Assembly: GCF_019091135.1 (NCBI RefSeq)
Contig: NZ_JAGXJW010000005.1
Coordinates: forward strand, 144,601-208,600
Length of the DNA: 64,000 nt
Source: Cohnella sp. GbtcB17
GTDB lineage: Bacteria > Bacillota > Bacilli > Paenibacillales > Paenibacillaceae
Direction of reading: 5' to 3'
The position numbers and the translations under genes are program-made. How positions within the stretch are numbered: the first letter of the stretch is position 1; every line of letters begins with the position of its first letter. A model generated the notes under the pieces. That model made no database searches. It was given only the letters and a program-made list of their open reading frames with translations, and was not told the DNA's origin. Positions 26,873 through 37,100 of the stretch are shown here, piece by piece.

Positions 26873-26989
26873 GGTTGGAAAATCGAACATTTTTACGGGA
26901 ATTGCGCATAACGGGCGTGGCCGAGTCTGTCATACACTGAATGCAGATAACGCTTACATCCGAGCCGAACAACCTGAAAGGAGGAAAGT

Positions 26990-27892
26990 ATGGCACTCGC
27001 CGCTCTGCGCAAATACTGGCCCTTTTATGTGATGCTGTTGCCCGGCGTACTCTTTTATCTCGTCTTCCGGTACTTTCCGATGTACGGCATGGTGATCGCA
27101 TTCAAGGATTTCTCGATCATGGACGGCATTCTGGGCAGCCCCTGGGCGAATCCCTGGTACAAACATTTCCAGACGTTTTACGAATCGCCCTACTTCGGGG
27201 AGCTGCTCCGGAACACGCTGCTGATCAGCCTATACAAGCTCGTCTGGGGCACCGTCCCGCCGATCCTGCTCGCCCTGCTGCTCAACGAATGCCGGGTCCG
27301 CTGGCTCCGCTCCATCGTGCAAACGCTCACCTATATGCCTCATTTTCTGTCGTGGGTAATCATTTTCGGCATTCTGATCGCGTTGTTCTCGCAAAACGGG
27401 GGCATCGTGAACCGCTGGATCGTGGAGGCCGGCGGCAGTTCCTACCCGTTCCTGACGTCGACCGCTACGTTCCGCAGCGTCCTGGTCGGCTCGGAGGTTT
27501 GGCAAAATCTCGGCTGGGGTGCGATCATCTATCTCGCCGCGATCGCGGGCATCGATCCGACGCTGTACGAAGCGGCCCGGGTGGACGGCGCGAGCCGGAT
27601 GCGGATGATCTGGCACATTACAATTCCCGGCATTCGCAGCGTCATTGTCCTGCTCTTTATTTTAAAGCTCGGGCATCTGCTCGACGCCGGCTTCGATCAG
27701 ATTTACATTCTCTACAACATCCAGGTGTACCCGGTTGCCGACATTTTGGACACTTGGGTGTACCGGACCGGCTTGCAGCAGTTGAACTTCAGCCTCGCCT
27801 CCGCCGTCGGGCTGTTCAAATCGCTGATCGGCATGGGTCTCGTCCTGTTTGCCAACAAAGTAGCCAAGAGATGGGGGGAAGGGATATGGTAA
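26990..27892 (+). CDS. Sugar ABC transporter permease, LplB type
   Basis: A 300-residue permease with about six membrane segments. YWPFYVMLLPGVLFYLVFRYFPMYGMVIAF at the N-terminus is characteristic of LplB proteins of oligosaccharide importers. The ATPase-contact loop EAARVDGASRMRMIW is at about residue 195. The GGAGG site is just before ATG 26990. It overlaps the second permease gene by seven bases. No ATPase gene lies nearby; these systems usually share a distant MsmX-type ATPase. Confidence 0.92.
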   Translation: MALAALRKYWPFYVMLLPGVLFYLVFRYFPMYGMVIAFKDFSIMDGILGSPWANPWYKHFQTFYESPYFGELLRNTLLISLYKLVWGTVPPILLALLLNECRVRWLRSIVQTLTYMPHFLSWVIIFGILIALFSQNGGIVNRWIVEAGGSSYPFLTSTATFRSVLVGSEVWQNLGWGAIIYLAAIAGIDPTLYEAARVDGASRMRMIWHITIPGIRSVIVLLFILKLGHLLDAGFDQIYILYNIQVYPVADILDTWVYRTGLQQLNFSLASAVGLFKSLIGMGLVLFANKVAKRWGEGIW

Positions 27893-28746
27893 AGGGCCTG
27901 GAGGACCGGCTGTTCAACGCCTTCGTCTACGCCGTGCTCGTCTTTTGCGCCCTGCTGGCCATCTTCCCGATTCTTTACGTCGTCTCCGTATCGATCACGC
28001 CTTTCGGAGAAGTGCTTCGCAACGGCGGATTTATTCTGATCCCGAGGGACGTGACGCTTTCGGCCTACAAGACGCTGCTCACGCAGTCGAATCTCCCGCA
28101 GGCGTTTAAAGTCACCGTGCTCATCACCGTCGTCGGCACCGCGGTCAACCTGATATTGACGGGGCTCATGGCGTACCCGCTCAGCCGCAAAAATTTGCCC
28201 GGCCGCCGGATTTTCCTGCTCATGATCGTGTTCACGCTTATTTTCAGCGGCGGCCTCATTCCGACCTACCTGATCGTCAAGTCCGTCGGCTTGATCGATT
28301 CGATTTGGGCGATGATTTTGCCGAATGCGATATGGAGCTTTAACGTCCTGATTATGAAAAGCTTTTTCGAGGGCCTGCCCGAGGAGCTGTTCGAATCCGC
28401 CCGCATCGACGGGGCGAAGGAGTTCCGCATCCTGTTTCAGATCGTGACGCCGCTGTCGGTTCCCGTGATCATGACGATCGGTCTGTTTTACCTCGTCGGC
28501 CACTGGAATGAGTTTTTCCAGGCGATCTTCTACGTGACCGACCGGACGCTTTTCCCGCTCCAGGTGATCGTACGCGAGATTTTGATGCAGAGCCAGCAGA
28601 CGCTTGAAAACGCCGACAATATCACGCCCACCCAGACGCTGCAGATGGCCGCCGTCATGATCGCCAGCCTGCCGGTGCTCGTCGTCTATCCGTTTATCCA
28701 AAAGTACTTTACCAAAGGCATGCTGCTCGGCTCGATCAAAGGGTGA
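27886..28746 (+). CDS. Sugar ABC transporter permease, YtcP type
   Basis: A 286-residue partner permease with about six membrane segments. FPILYVVSVSITPFGEVLRNGGF near the N-terminus and the ATPase loop ESARIDGAKEFRILF at about residue 170 are typical of YtcP/LplC proteins. A GGGGGGAAGGG site precedes the ATG and the gene overlaps the LplB-type permease gene. Confidence 0.92.
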   Translation: MVKGLEDRLFNAFVYAVLVFCALLAIFPILYVVSVSITPFGEVLRNGGFILIPRDVTLSAYKTLLTQSNLPQAFKVTVLITVVGTAVNLILTGLMAYPLSRKNLPGRRIFLLMIVFTLIFSGGLIPTYLIVKSVGLIDSIWAMILPNAIWSFNVLIMKSFFEGLPEELFESARIDGAKEFRILFQIVTPLSVPVIMTIGLFYLVGHWNEFFQAIFYVTDRTLFPLQVIVREILMQSQQTLENADNITPTQTLQMAAVMIASLPVLVVYPFIQKYFTKGMLLGSIKG

Positions 28747-28817
28747 TTCGGCCTGCGACCGGCCGCTGGCCGGCCGACAGAAGGCCGCTCCAATACAGGG
28801 TATGGAAGGGGTTTGCC

Positions 28818-30398
28818 ATGTCTTCGAATTCGATCAAACGAACGTCCGTGCTTCTCATGTCAGTCACGCTGCTCGGCGCCGTCGTCTCCGGGTGCGGCAA
28901 TGGAGGCGGCAGCGAGGCTTCCTCGTCGCCATCCGGCTCTTCTTCCGCTTCGTCACCGGCCGGCACGGATGCCGCCACGCCGCAAGCGAGTGCCGATTCC
29001 GGCAAAAAGATCAAGCTGGAAGTGATCGAGACCGGCAACAATCTGCCCGCTCCGGACCAGGACGTCATCAAGAAGGAGCTCGACAAAGCGCTTAACGTCG
29101 ACTTTAACTTGACCGTCTACGCCTCGGGCGACGACTACAAAAACCAGCTGAACGTCCGGATGGCCTCCGGCAACTTCCCGGACCTGTTCGCGCTCGACCG
29201 GCAGCAGCTGATCGAATTTTCCAAGCAGGGCCTGCTCCTGGATTTGACGCCCTACATGGACCGTCTGAAGCAGGCGACCGATTTTATCGGAGAAGAAAAC
29301 GTGAAGAAGGGGGCGGTCGACGGGAAAATATTCGCGATCTCCAAAAGCTCGCAAATTCCGTACAATACGTACTTTATCCGCAAGGACTGGCTCGACAATC
29401 TGAAGCTGGAGGTGCCGAAAACGATTGAAGACCTGAAGGCCGTCGCCGTCGCCTTCACGAACGACGATCCCGACCAGAACGGCAAGAAGGATACGTTCGG
29501 GCTGACAGGGGCCGAGCTGAACGGAGCGTTCGCGCCGGTATTCGGCGCCTTCGGCGTCGGCACGCCGGGCACGGTCTACGAGAAAGACGGCAAGCTCGTG
29601 AACGCGCTGTACGATCCGGCCATGAAGGACGCGCTTGCCTTCATCAAGGACATGATCGCGACGGGCGCCGTCGATCCGGAGCTGCTCGCCAATACGGCGC
29701 TGCAGCATCAGGAGAAGGCGTTCAAGGGCCAGGCCGGCATCATCTGGATCGACTGGCCGAACATGACGAAGGAAAACATGATCGAGCAGATCAAAGCCGT
29801 CAATCCGAAGGCCGAATGGATTCAGATCGAGCCCCCGGCGGGCCCGGCCGGGAAGTTCGACGGATCCTGGGAAATCGGCAATACGCCGGGACGGTACGCG
29901 ATTCCGAAGGCGCTCGAGAAGGATCCGGAAAAGCTGCAGCGCGTATTCGATCTGCTGAACTACGTATCCGATCCGAAGACCGGATCGCTGCTCGTGCAGT
30001 TCGGCGTCGAAGGCACGCACTTCACGAAGGACGGCGACAAAATCGTCATGACGGATAAGGCGGGCGAAGTCGGCTATTCGTGGCTGTACCAGTTCACCGG
30101 CCGTCCGGAACTGTCCTATTTGCAGACGAAATTCGTGCCGCAGGCTGAATTTATCAAGTTCGCGGGCGACCAGCCGCGCATTCAGACGCTGAACGGCTTC
30201 GTCGATCTGCCGGAGGGCTACGTCGCCTCCGACGCGGACCGGTATATCAAGGAAGAGCTGGCGAAGTTCGCGTACGGGCAGCGGGACCTGGGCGAATATG
30301 ACAAATTTCTGAAAACGCTCGAAACGACGATGAAGTATAAGCTGTTCATGGACGCGGCCGAGGCGCAGCTTACCGCGCTTGGCTACGGAAGCAAATAA
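28818..30398 (+). CDS. Sugar ABC transporter substrate-binding lipoprotein, LplA type
   Basis: A 526-residue lipoprotein with signal peptide, lipobox VVSGC (lipidated Cys26), a Ser/Ala-rich linker, and an extracellular solute-binding fold resembling LplA/YtcQ (KPS oligosaccharide importer) proteins. Aromatic-rich segments such as SYLQTKFVPQAEF lie toward the C-terminus. It binds an oligosaccharide for the two permeases just upstream. GGAAGGGG precedes ATG 28818. The dioxygenase gene follows 22 bp later and is probably co-transcribed. Confidence 0.9.
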   Translation: MSSNSIKRTSVLLMSVTLLGAVVSGCGNGGGSEASSSPSGSSSASSPAGTDAATPQASADSGKKIKLEVIETGNNLPAPDQDVIKKELDKALNVDFNLTVYASGDDYKNQLNVRMASGNFPDLFALDRQQLIEFSKQGLLLDLTPYMDRLKQATDFIGEENVKKGAVDGKIFAISKSSQIPYNTYFIRKDWLDNLKLEVPKTIEDLKAVAVAFTNDDPDQNGKKDTFGLTGAELNGAFAPVFGAFGVGTPGTVYEKDGKLVNALYDPAMKDALAFIKDMIATGAVDPELLANTALQHQEKAFKGQAGIIWIDWPNMTKENMIEQIKAVNPKAEWIQIEPPAGPAGKFDGSWEIGNTPGRYAIPKALEKDPEKLQRVFDLLNYVSDPKTGSLLVQFGVEGTHFTKDGDKIVMTDKAGEVGYSWLYQFTGRPELSYLQTKFVPQAEFIKFAGDQPRIQTLNGFVDLPEGYVASDADRYIKEELAKFAYGQRDLGEYDKFLKTLETTMKYKLFMDAAEAQLTALGYGSK

Positions 30399-30420
30399 AA
30401 AGAACGGAGGTGCAGGCGAA

Positions 30421-31236
30421 GTGAGCAACGAGACCGACCGCATGCAACTGGACATACCGGCGCTGAAAAAGCAGTTCGAGGAGCAAGGCTACCTGAAGCT
30501 GACCGGCGTATTAAGCGAGGATCGGGTGCGGTGGCTGAACGAGGCGGTTGACGCCGTTTTGGCGGAGGAAGAGGAGAGTCTGTCCTACAACATTTATAAC
30601 AGCGTGGAGCGTCACCCTGAATTTCTGTCGCTGATCGACGAGCCGACGATTCTGCCGCTGGTCGTGAACCTGCTCGGGTACAACATCCAGCTTCATATCT
30701 CGCATCTGACGGTGAGGAAGCCGAATCCCGAGCTGAAGAAGACGGCGACGAACAGCTTTATCGATTGGCATCAGGACGGCCCGCATCCGCAGTTTCCGAA
30801 GACGAACGGACTGACCGCGACGTACTATATTAAAGCTTGCTACGTGCTAAGCGACATGTCCGAGCCGAACCGCGGCAACACGAAGCTGATCCCGGGCAGT
30901 CACAAAAAGCCGTTTAACCCGAACCAAACGGACGTCAACGTCGCGTTCGAGGACGAACTGCAGCTGTGCGGCAAGCCGGGCGACGTATTCCTGTTCGCGC
31001 AAAACGTCTGGCATGCCGGCGCGCCGAATACGTCATCGTTTACCCGCCGCCAGCTGTTCATGGGCTACAGTCCGCTATGGATGCGGCCGATCGATTACCA
31101 TCAAGCTTCCGAGAAGCTGCTCGAAGGCGCGGACCCGATCCGGCGTCAGCTGCTTGGCAGCATCAGCGACGACAAGTTCAAGTATTACGTCCCGCAACAA
31201 TCCATGGTACCGCTCAAGGCGCTGTATCAGGTCTGA
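30421..31236 (+). CDS. Phytanoyl-CoA dioxygenase (PhyH)-family protein
   Basis: A 271-residue Fe(II)/2-oxoglutarate-type dioxygenase. The iron motif HxD is in IDWHQDGPHPQ (about residue 118), and the distal histidine in FAQNVWHAGAPN (about 199); an arginine in FTRRQLFMGY can bind 2-oxoglutarate. The family hydroxylates small molecules. The GTG start is set by GGAGGTG eight bases upstream. Its place directly after a sugar-binding lipoprotein gene suggests it modifies the imported compound or a sugar-linked group; the substrate is unknown. Confidence 0.85.
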   Translation: MSNETDRMQLDIPALKKQFEEQGYLKLTGVLSEDRVRWLNEAVDAVLAEEEESLSYNIYNSVERHPEFLSLIDEPTILPLVVNLLGYNIQLHISHLTVRKPNPELKKTATNSFIDWHQDGPHPQFPKTNGLTATYYIKACYVLSDMSEPNRGNTKLIPGSHKKPFNPNQTDVNVAFEDELQLCGKPGDVFLFAQNVWHAGAPNTSSFTRRQLFMGYSPLWMRPIDYHQASEKLLEGADPIRRQLLGSISDDKFKYYVPQQSMVPLKALYQV

Positions 31237-31264
31237 ATTGGAATGGCACGCAGTTTAATTCGCG

Positions 31265-31308
31265 GAAAGCACTGCAGACGAACCCCGTCTACGGTGCTTT
31301 CTTTTTTA
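31265..31308 (+). terminator. Rho-independent terminator after the sugar ABC/PhyH operon
   Basis: GAAAGCAC pairs with GTGCTTTC around an inner AGACG/CGTCT stem, followed by a TTTTTT run. Confidence 0.88.
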
Positions 31309-31345
31309 TCGTATAGGCAAGCGACTATGGGGAGGCGAACGTATC

Positions 31346-33889
31346 GTGGAAACCAGGCATCCGTTTCGTTTTTGGCCGCTCCTCCTGGCTTTCGTATTGG
31401 CAGCCGCTTTTCTTGTTCCAACCGCCCGCATTCACGGGGAACAGCCCGGGGCTGTGCTTCGAACCGGCAACTATTATTTTAGTCTTGCACCGAACGCGGG
31501 CAGCTCCCCGGACTACAACGCGACGGGAATCGTGTCCGCCCAGACGGGCAAGCTGCTCGACGGGTCGACGACGACTTATGCGGGATGGATGGGCAACGGC
31601 AGCTTGCCCGGCACGGTGCAGGTCGTATTCGATCTGCTGAAGGACTATCCGCTCGACCGGATCAACGTCGTCATGAATTCTCCAAACAGCTACTGGGGCT
31701 TTAAGGAGATTACCGTCAAATATCGGTCCGAAGCGAATGCCGACTACTATTATTTGGCGGGCAAGCATGTCCGAACCGGGACCGCGCTCAATTACGCCGT
31801 CGAATTTCCGCTGCACGACGCCGTCGCCCGGTTCATCGTCATCGATATGAAGCGGTCGCATGCGTACCAGCACATTCCGCTGAGCGAGGTGCAGATTTAC
31901 CGGGGCGTCGGAGACGAAGGGACCAATCCCGGGCCGGCGCTGACCGCATCCGAGCTGCAGGCGGAAATGAAAAAGGACGGCCTGATGGCGGACCGGTACG
32001 GACAGTGGATTTACGAGGATTGGCCGGGTAAAGTGACGACGGACACGCAGCTGCAGCAGGAGTATGCGACGGAAGCCGCCGCGCTCGCGGGCGTCGAGCT
32101 GGATTCGAACGTCTACGATCCGTACGGCGGGCTTAAAGCGATAGGACAGCAGACCGCCAGCGGCTACTTCAGGCTTCAGCAGATCGACGGCATTTGGTGG
32201 TTTATTACGCCGGACGGGTACCCCTTTATATTAAAGGGCGTCGATACCGCCAGCATCTGGGAGTGGGGGTACGGGACACCGCTCAAAAAGACGGACGGCA
32301 CGCCGCGAAGGGTGTTCGAGGAGCTCCCCGACCCGAACGTCTATGCGGAAGCGTATTCCAATGACGCCAACGGCGAGCGGGTCAGCTTTTTGACGGCCAA
32401 TATTATGAAAAAATACGGCAGCGATTACGAAATGAAGTGGGAGGACATCACGAAAAAGCGGCTCATCGATTGGGGGTTCAACGCGTTCAGCAAGTGGTCG
32501 AAGCCCAATACGGTGACGTTTCCTTATATCATGGTGCTGCAGGACCCGCCGACGCTAAGCAGAATCGATTGGACGTACGACGTGTTCGATCCGCAGGCCG
32601 AATCGATCATCGAGGCTTCGCTTCAGCCGCAGCTTCAAGCGGCGGCGAGCGATCCGTGGCTCATCGGCTACACGTACGACAACGAAGCGGGCTGGAGCTC
32701 CGACATCGTCGCGAAGGTGCTGGCCTTTGGCGCCGATTCTCCCGCGAAGGGAAGGTTCGTCGACCTGTTCGCGGAGCGGCATAACGGGGATCTTGCGGAG
32801 GCCAATCAAATTTTGGGAACGAACGCGGCTTCTTTCGAAGCCTTGAAAGCGGTTCCGATCTCGCTGGCCAAAGTGCCTGCCGCAGACGTATCGGCTTATA
32901 TCCAGCTGGCGTCCAGAACGTTTTATTCCACGATCAGAACGATTATCGACCGCTACGATACGAACCATTTATTTCTGGGCTCGTCGATCGTCCCGACATG
33001 GCGCACGAGCCTCGATTGGGATGCGGCATCGATGGAATTCGTAGACGCCTTCTCGGTCGACAACTATACGAACGATCCGAATTGGATCGCGCGGTACCAG
33101 GCGTTCGGCAAACCGCTGCTTAATCTTGAGTACACGTTCAGCACGACCGAGCACGGTCTGTCCGCGGTAAACGGAGCGACGCACGTTCCCACCGTTGCGG
33201 ACCGCGGGCTCCGCTACAAGGCGTTCGTGGAAGGTCAACTGGGCAACCCGCTGTTCGTCGGCTCCGGGTGGTTTTCCTACTACGATCAAGCTGTAACCGG
33301 CCGGAAGGACGGCGAAAATTTCAACATCGGTCTGCTCAATCAGCAGGATCAGCCATACGCCGACATGATCGCGGTCATGAAAACGGCCAATGCCGGTCTT
33401 GAAGCCGTTCATGCAGATGCCGAGTTCCCGACCGAGCCGGAGGAGCCAGTGGACATCATCGTCGACAATCGGGACGCCGGATTTGCCGCCGACACGGGCT
33501 GGGTGACCAGCGCCTACGCGGCAGCCCGCATCGGCGAAGACTACGTCCACAGCAATAAACTGGCGAACAAGCAGGCGACGTGGACGCCGAATGTGACGAT
33601 CCCGGGCGATTACAACGTCTATATGCTCTGGAACGCGAGCGCGGACCGCGCCGCCTCCGCGAGTCTGGAGATCGGATACGACGGGGGGATCGATACGACC
33701 AAGACGGTGAATCAGAAGACGAACGGCAATCAATGGGTGTTCATCGGCACCTATCCGTTCGAAGCCGGGACGAATCAATATGTAAAAATCAAGTCGACTT
33801 CCACAACAGAGTATACGATCGCAGATGCCGTAAAATTCTCGTTAGCTTCTTCGGATCCGTTCGGCGCGACGCATGCGCGATCCAACTAA
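31346..33889 (+). CDS. Secreted clan GH-A glycoside-hydrolase-like protein with discoidin and golvesin-like domains
   Basis: An 847-residue exported protein with an N-terminal signal peptide. Residues ~35-190 look like a discoidin/F5-8C carbohydrate-binding domain. Residues ~200-690 are a TIM-barrel glycosidase: the acid/base candidate Glu447 in YDNEAGW (Asn-Glu pair) and the nucleophile candidate Glu595 in LNLEYTFS fit clan GH-A, most like GH50 beta-agarase or GH42 proteins. Residues ~705-840 form a golvesin/Xly-like binding domain (NRDAGFAADTGWV, ATWTPNVTIPGDYNVY). It probably cuts a polysaccharide for the adjacent importer. GTG start, with GGGGAGG ten bases before it. Confidence 0.75.
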   Translation: METRHPFRFWPLLLAFVLAAAFLVPTARIHGEQPGAVLRTGNYYFSLAPNAGSSPDYNATGIVSAQTGKLLDGSTTTYAGWMGNGSLPGTVQVVFDLLKDYPLDRINVVMNSPNSYWGFKEITVKYRSEANADYYYLAGKHVRTGTALNYAVEFPLHDAVARFIVIDMKRSHAYQHIPLSEVQIYRGVGDEGTNPGPALTASELQAEMKKDGLMADRYGQWIYEDWPGKVTTDTQLQQEYATEAAALAGVELDSNVYDPYGGLKAIGQQTASGYFRLQQIDGIWWFITPDGYPFILKGVDTASIWEWGYGTPLKKTDGTPRRVFEELPDPNVYAEAYSNDANGERVSFLTANIMKKYGSDYEMKWEDITKKRLIDWGFNAFSKWSKPNTVTFPYIMVLQDPPTLSRIDWTYDVFDPQAESIIEASLQPQLQAAASDPWLIGYTYDNEAGWSSDIVAKVLAFGADSPAKGRFVDLFAERHNGDLAEANQILGTNAASFEALKAVPISLAKVPAADVSAYIQLASRTFYSTIRTIIDRYDTNHLFLGSSIVPTWRTSLDWDAASMEFVDAFSVDNYTNDPNWIARYQAFGKPLLNLEYTFSTTEHGLSAVNGATHVPTVADRGLRYKAFVEGQLGNPLFVGSGWFSYYDQAVTGRKDGENFNIGLLNQQDQPYADMIAVMKTANAGLEAVHADAEFPTEPEEPVDIIVDNRDAGFAADTGWVTSAYAAARIGEDYVHSNKLANKQATWTPNVTIPGDYNVYMLWNASADRAASASLEIGYDGGIDTTKTVNQKTNGNQWVFIGTYPFEAGTNQYVKIKSTSTTEYTIADAVKFSLASSDPFGATHARSN

Positions 33890-34189
33890 AGATTAAATTG
33901 CCATCCGCAGGGCCTCAATCGATCTCCTGTTTACGCCGGCCGCCTTCGAGGCGCGCCGGCGTTCACGGCGGAACCTATGAATTTAATTTTGATCATTATC
34001 TACATCCTTAGCAAAAGCCACACGGGCGCAGCCCGCGTCGCGATTGGATTTGGAGATGGTTCACGGCGGCTGACGCGGGAAATCGCAAAGAAAAAGATAA
34101 CGCTTCCTTTACGGCGCTGCCGTCCTTTCCTATACTCTGGGCTGCAGCAGAGTCGCGAACTCTGCAAGCCCGAGGGGAGAGATGCATTT
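33890..34189 (+). other. 300-bp intergenic stretch with hairpin and promoter
   Basis: At 33932-33963 ACGCCGGC pairs with GCCGGCGT, a strong hairpin without a clear T-run that may end the glycosidase transcript. TTTACG (34108-34113) and TATACT (34131-34136), 17 bp apart, form a good sigma-A promoter for the next gene. Confidence 0.55.
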
Positions 34190-37100
34190 ATGCGAAGCAG
34201 GTTGGCAGTCGCGCTGGCGGTCATCGTTTTATGGTCGGCATTAACGGGAATGGGCGGCGGAACGGGACACGCGGAAGAGAACAGATTGTCCCAAAAAACG
34301 TACGGCAGTCCCGAGGAGCTGCTGCCTCCGCTAAATTACACCGTATCTATTTTTAACGGCACGGTAGGCGAGGAAGAGGGGCGTCCCGTGCTGTACACGA
34401 CATCCAAGGGCAAACCCGGCAACCTCAATGTCATCGATCTCGACGACTACAAGCTGCTGAGGAGCATTCCGCTCGCGCCTTCTGAGAGCTCCTGGGCGCA
34501 TACCGTGGCCCCCGACGGGACGCTGTACATCGCCGCGGACGGCAGCGGGTCGCGTCTATGGAGCTACTCGCCGGTCACGCATGTGCCCAAGGTCGTGGCG
34601 ACGTTCAGCGGCGAGTCATGGCCGATGAGCATCACGACGGACGAGCTGGGACGCGTATATGTCGGCACGTATCCGGGCGGGAAAGTGTATCGCTACGATC
34701 CTGCCACCGGGGAGACGAAGGATTACGGCCGCGTCATCGGCGACATCCCGCAGGAGTATGTCCGGTCGATCGCCTATCAGGGCGGCAACGTGTACGCGGG
34801 CACCGCTCACCATCAAATCGTCAAGGTGAACCTGGCGACGGGGGAAAAGACCGATATCGCGGCGGCGCTGTCCGTGCCGGCCGGCAAGGATACGGTGTAC
34901 GACCTCGATACGATCGACGATCGCTATCTGTTCGCCCGTTACACGGACGGGACAGGCGTGCCAGGGCCGGGCTATTTGTACGATACGCAGACGGAGTCGT
35001 GGCTGGACGTCGTGCTGGACAATGTCACCGGGCTTCACGAGACGGATTCGCTGGACGGCAAAATCTACTTCATGTCCGACAAGCAGTTAAAGACGTTCGA
35101 CCTGGCGACGCATGAAGTGGCGCTGACCGGGATGACCTACGGGAGCGGCTTCCGCGGTGCCGACTGGGTCGAGTTTCCGAATCATCCGGAGCTGCCGGGC
35201 AAAAATCTCGTGACCGTCAGATTCGACGGCGGCGTCGCCATTATGAACATCGAGACCAAGCAGGTGCATCTGTATCCGTCCGTCGTTCCCGGCACGCCCG
35301 GCGTGGTAGACCGGATCCAGACCGCGCCGGACGGCAAGCTGTTCGTGAGCGGCGTACAGACGAGCCGCGGCGCGATGATCGATCTTGCGGACTTGTCGGT
35401 CACGTCCTATGCCATGGGGCAGGCGGACAGCATCTATCCGCTGGACGACAAAATGTACTTCGGCGTCTACCCGGAAGGCGCGCTGTATGCATTCGACCGG
35501 AACGCCGCGCCGGGAGAAAACAATCCGAAGCGGGTATTCGAGCTGGGCGAAGACCAGGAGCGCCTCGTGAATATGACGGCCGCGGCGGGCAAGCTGTACA
35601 TCGCGACGATACCGACCTACGGCACGCTGGGCGGCTCGCTCACCGTCTACGATCCGGCGACGGGCACAGGCACGGTGCACCGGAACGTCGTACAAAATCA
35701 AAGCGTGCTCAGCCTTGCCTACCATGACGGCAAACTGTTCGGCTCTACGACGATACGAGGCGGGCTGGGCTCCTTGCCGACCGAGTCGGAAGCCAAAATT
35801 TTCGTTTGGGACGTCGCAGTCGACAAGAAAATCGCGGAGTTCCCGCTGCGCGTCCCCGGTCTCGACCGGCCGATCTTCATCGGCGACTTGTCGGAAGGAC
35901 CCGACGGCCTCATTTGGGGCGCCTCGAACGAGTATATTTTCGCGCTCGACCCCGACACCTACGAGATCGTCAAAAGCAAAAAAATCTATCCGAAGCTCAG
36001 CTATTCGGAATGGGCGCATTTCCAGCTGCGCTGGTCGTCGGACGGCTTGCTGTACGTCCTGTTCAACAACAAGCTGACGGTGATCGATCCAAAGACGCTG
36101 GATTTCCGCACGATTGCCGACGCTTCCCGCTTCGAGCTCGGCGTGGACGGCAATCTCTATATAACGGACGCGGCGACCAATACGATTTTGTATCGCATCG
36201 AGGTGGACGGCGACATCCAGGCGCCGCCGGCCGGCATACCGCTCGCGGTCGCGAACGCGGGCTTCGAAGAGTCCGGCACAGCCGGGACGATCCCCGGCTG
36301 GAGTCCGATGTTCGCGGTCGGCAGCGGCTATAACTATAACGTCAGCGAAAACCACGTCGCCTCAGGCGCGAAGAGCCTGAATATCAAGGACACGCTGCGG
36401 ACGGCATCGGTCGCGCTGCAGAGCGACAAAATACCGGTCGAGCCGGGATCGGCGTATACGGCCGGCATGAAAATCTACATCCAATCCGGTCAACCGAGCT
36501 TCATGTTCCGCTTTTACAACGCAAGCGACGCCGAGACCGGCACGCTGCAGGTTCATCTCGACGAGAGCCGGCTGCAACAGTGGCAGGACGTCGCCTTGTC
36601 GGGCGCGGCGCCTGCGGGTTCCGTCTACGCGAGGCTGATCGCCGTGACGACGCGTTACAATATCTCCGATGCCTATTACGACGACTTTTACGTAACGGCG
36701 GCGGATGACGAAGCGCCGGTATCCACAGCGACCGTGTCGCCGGAGCCAAACGCACAGGGCTGGATCAACGAGGACGCGGAGGTGACCGTCCTTGCGACGG
36801 ATGCGGCCGGGAGCGGCGTGGCGTCCGTAACATACGCCGTCTATGGGGCGATGAACGAAGAGGCGGTCACGACTGCCGGCGAGACGGCGACATTCCGCGT
36901 AACGGCCGAAGGCCAAACGACGATTACGTACTTCGCGGAGGATCGCGCCTACAATCGTGAGGCGCCGCACACGCTGGACATCCGTATCGACAAGACCGCA
37001 CCGACCTTAACGATGACCGGCGCATCGAAATTCAGGATCGACAAGCGCGCGACGATCGGCTGCGTTGCTACAGACGAACTCTCCGGCATCTCGTCCGCCG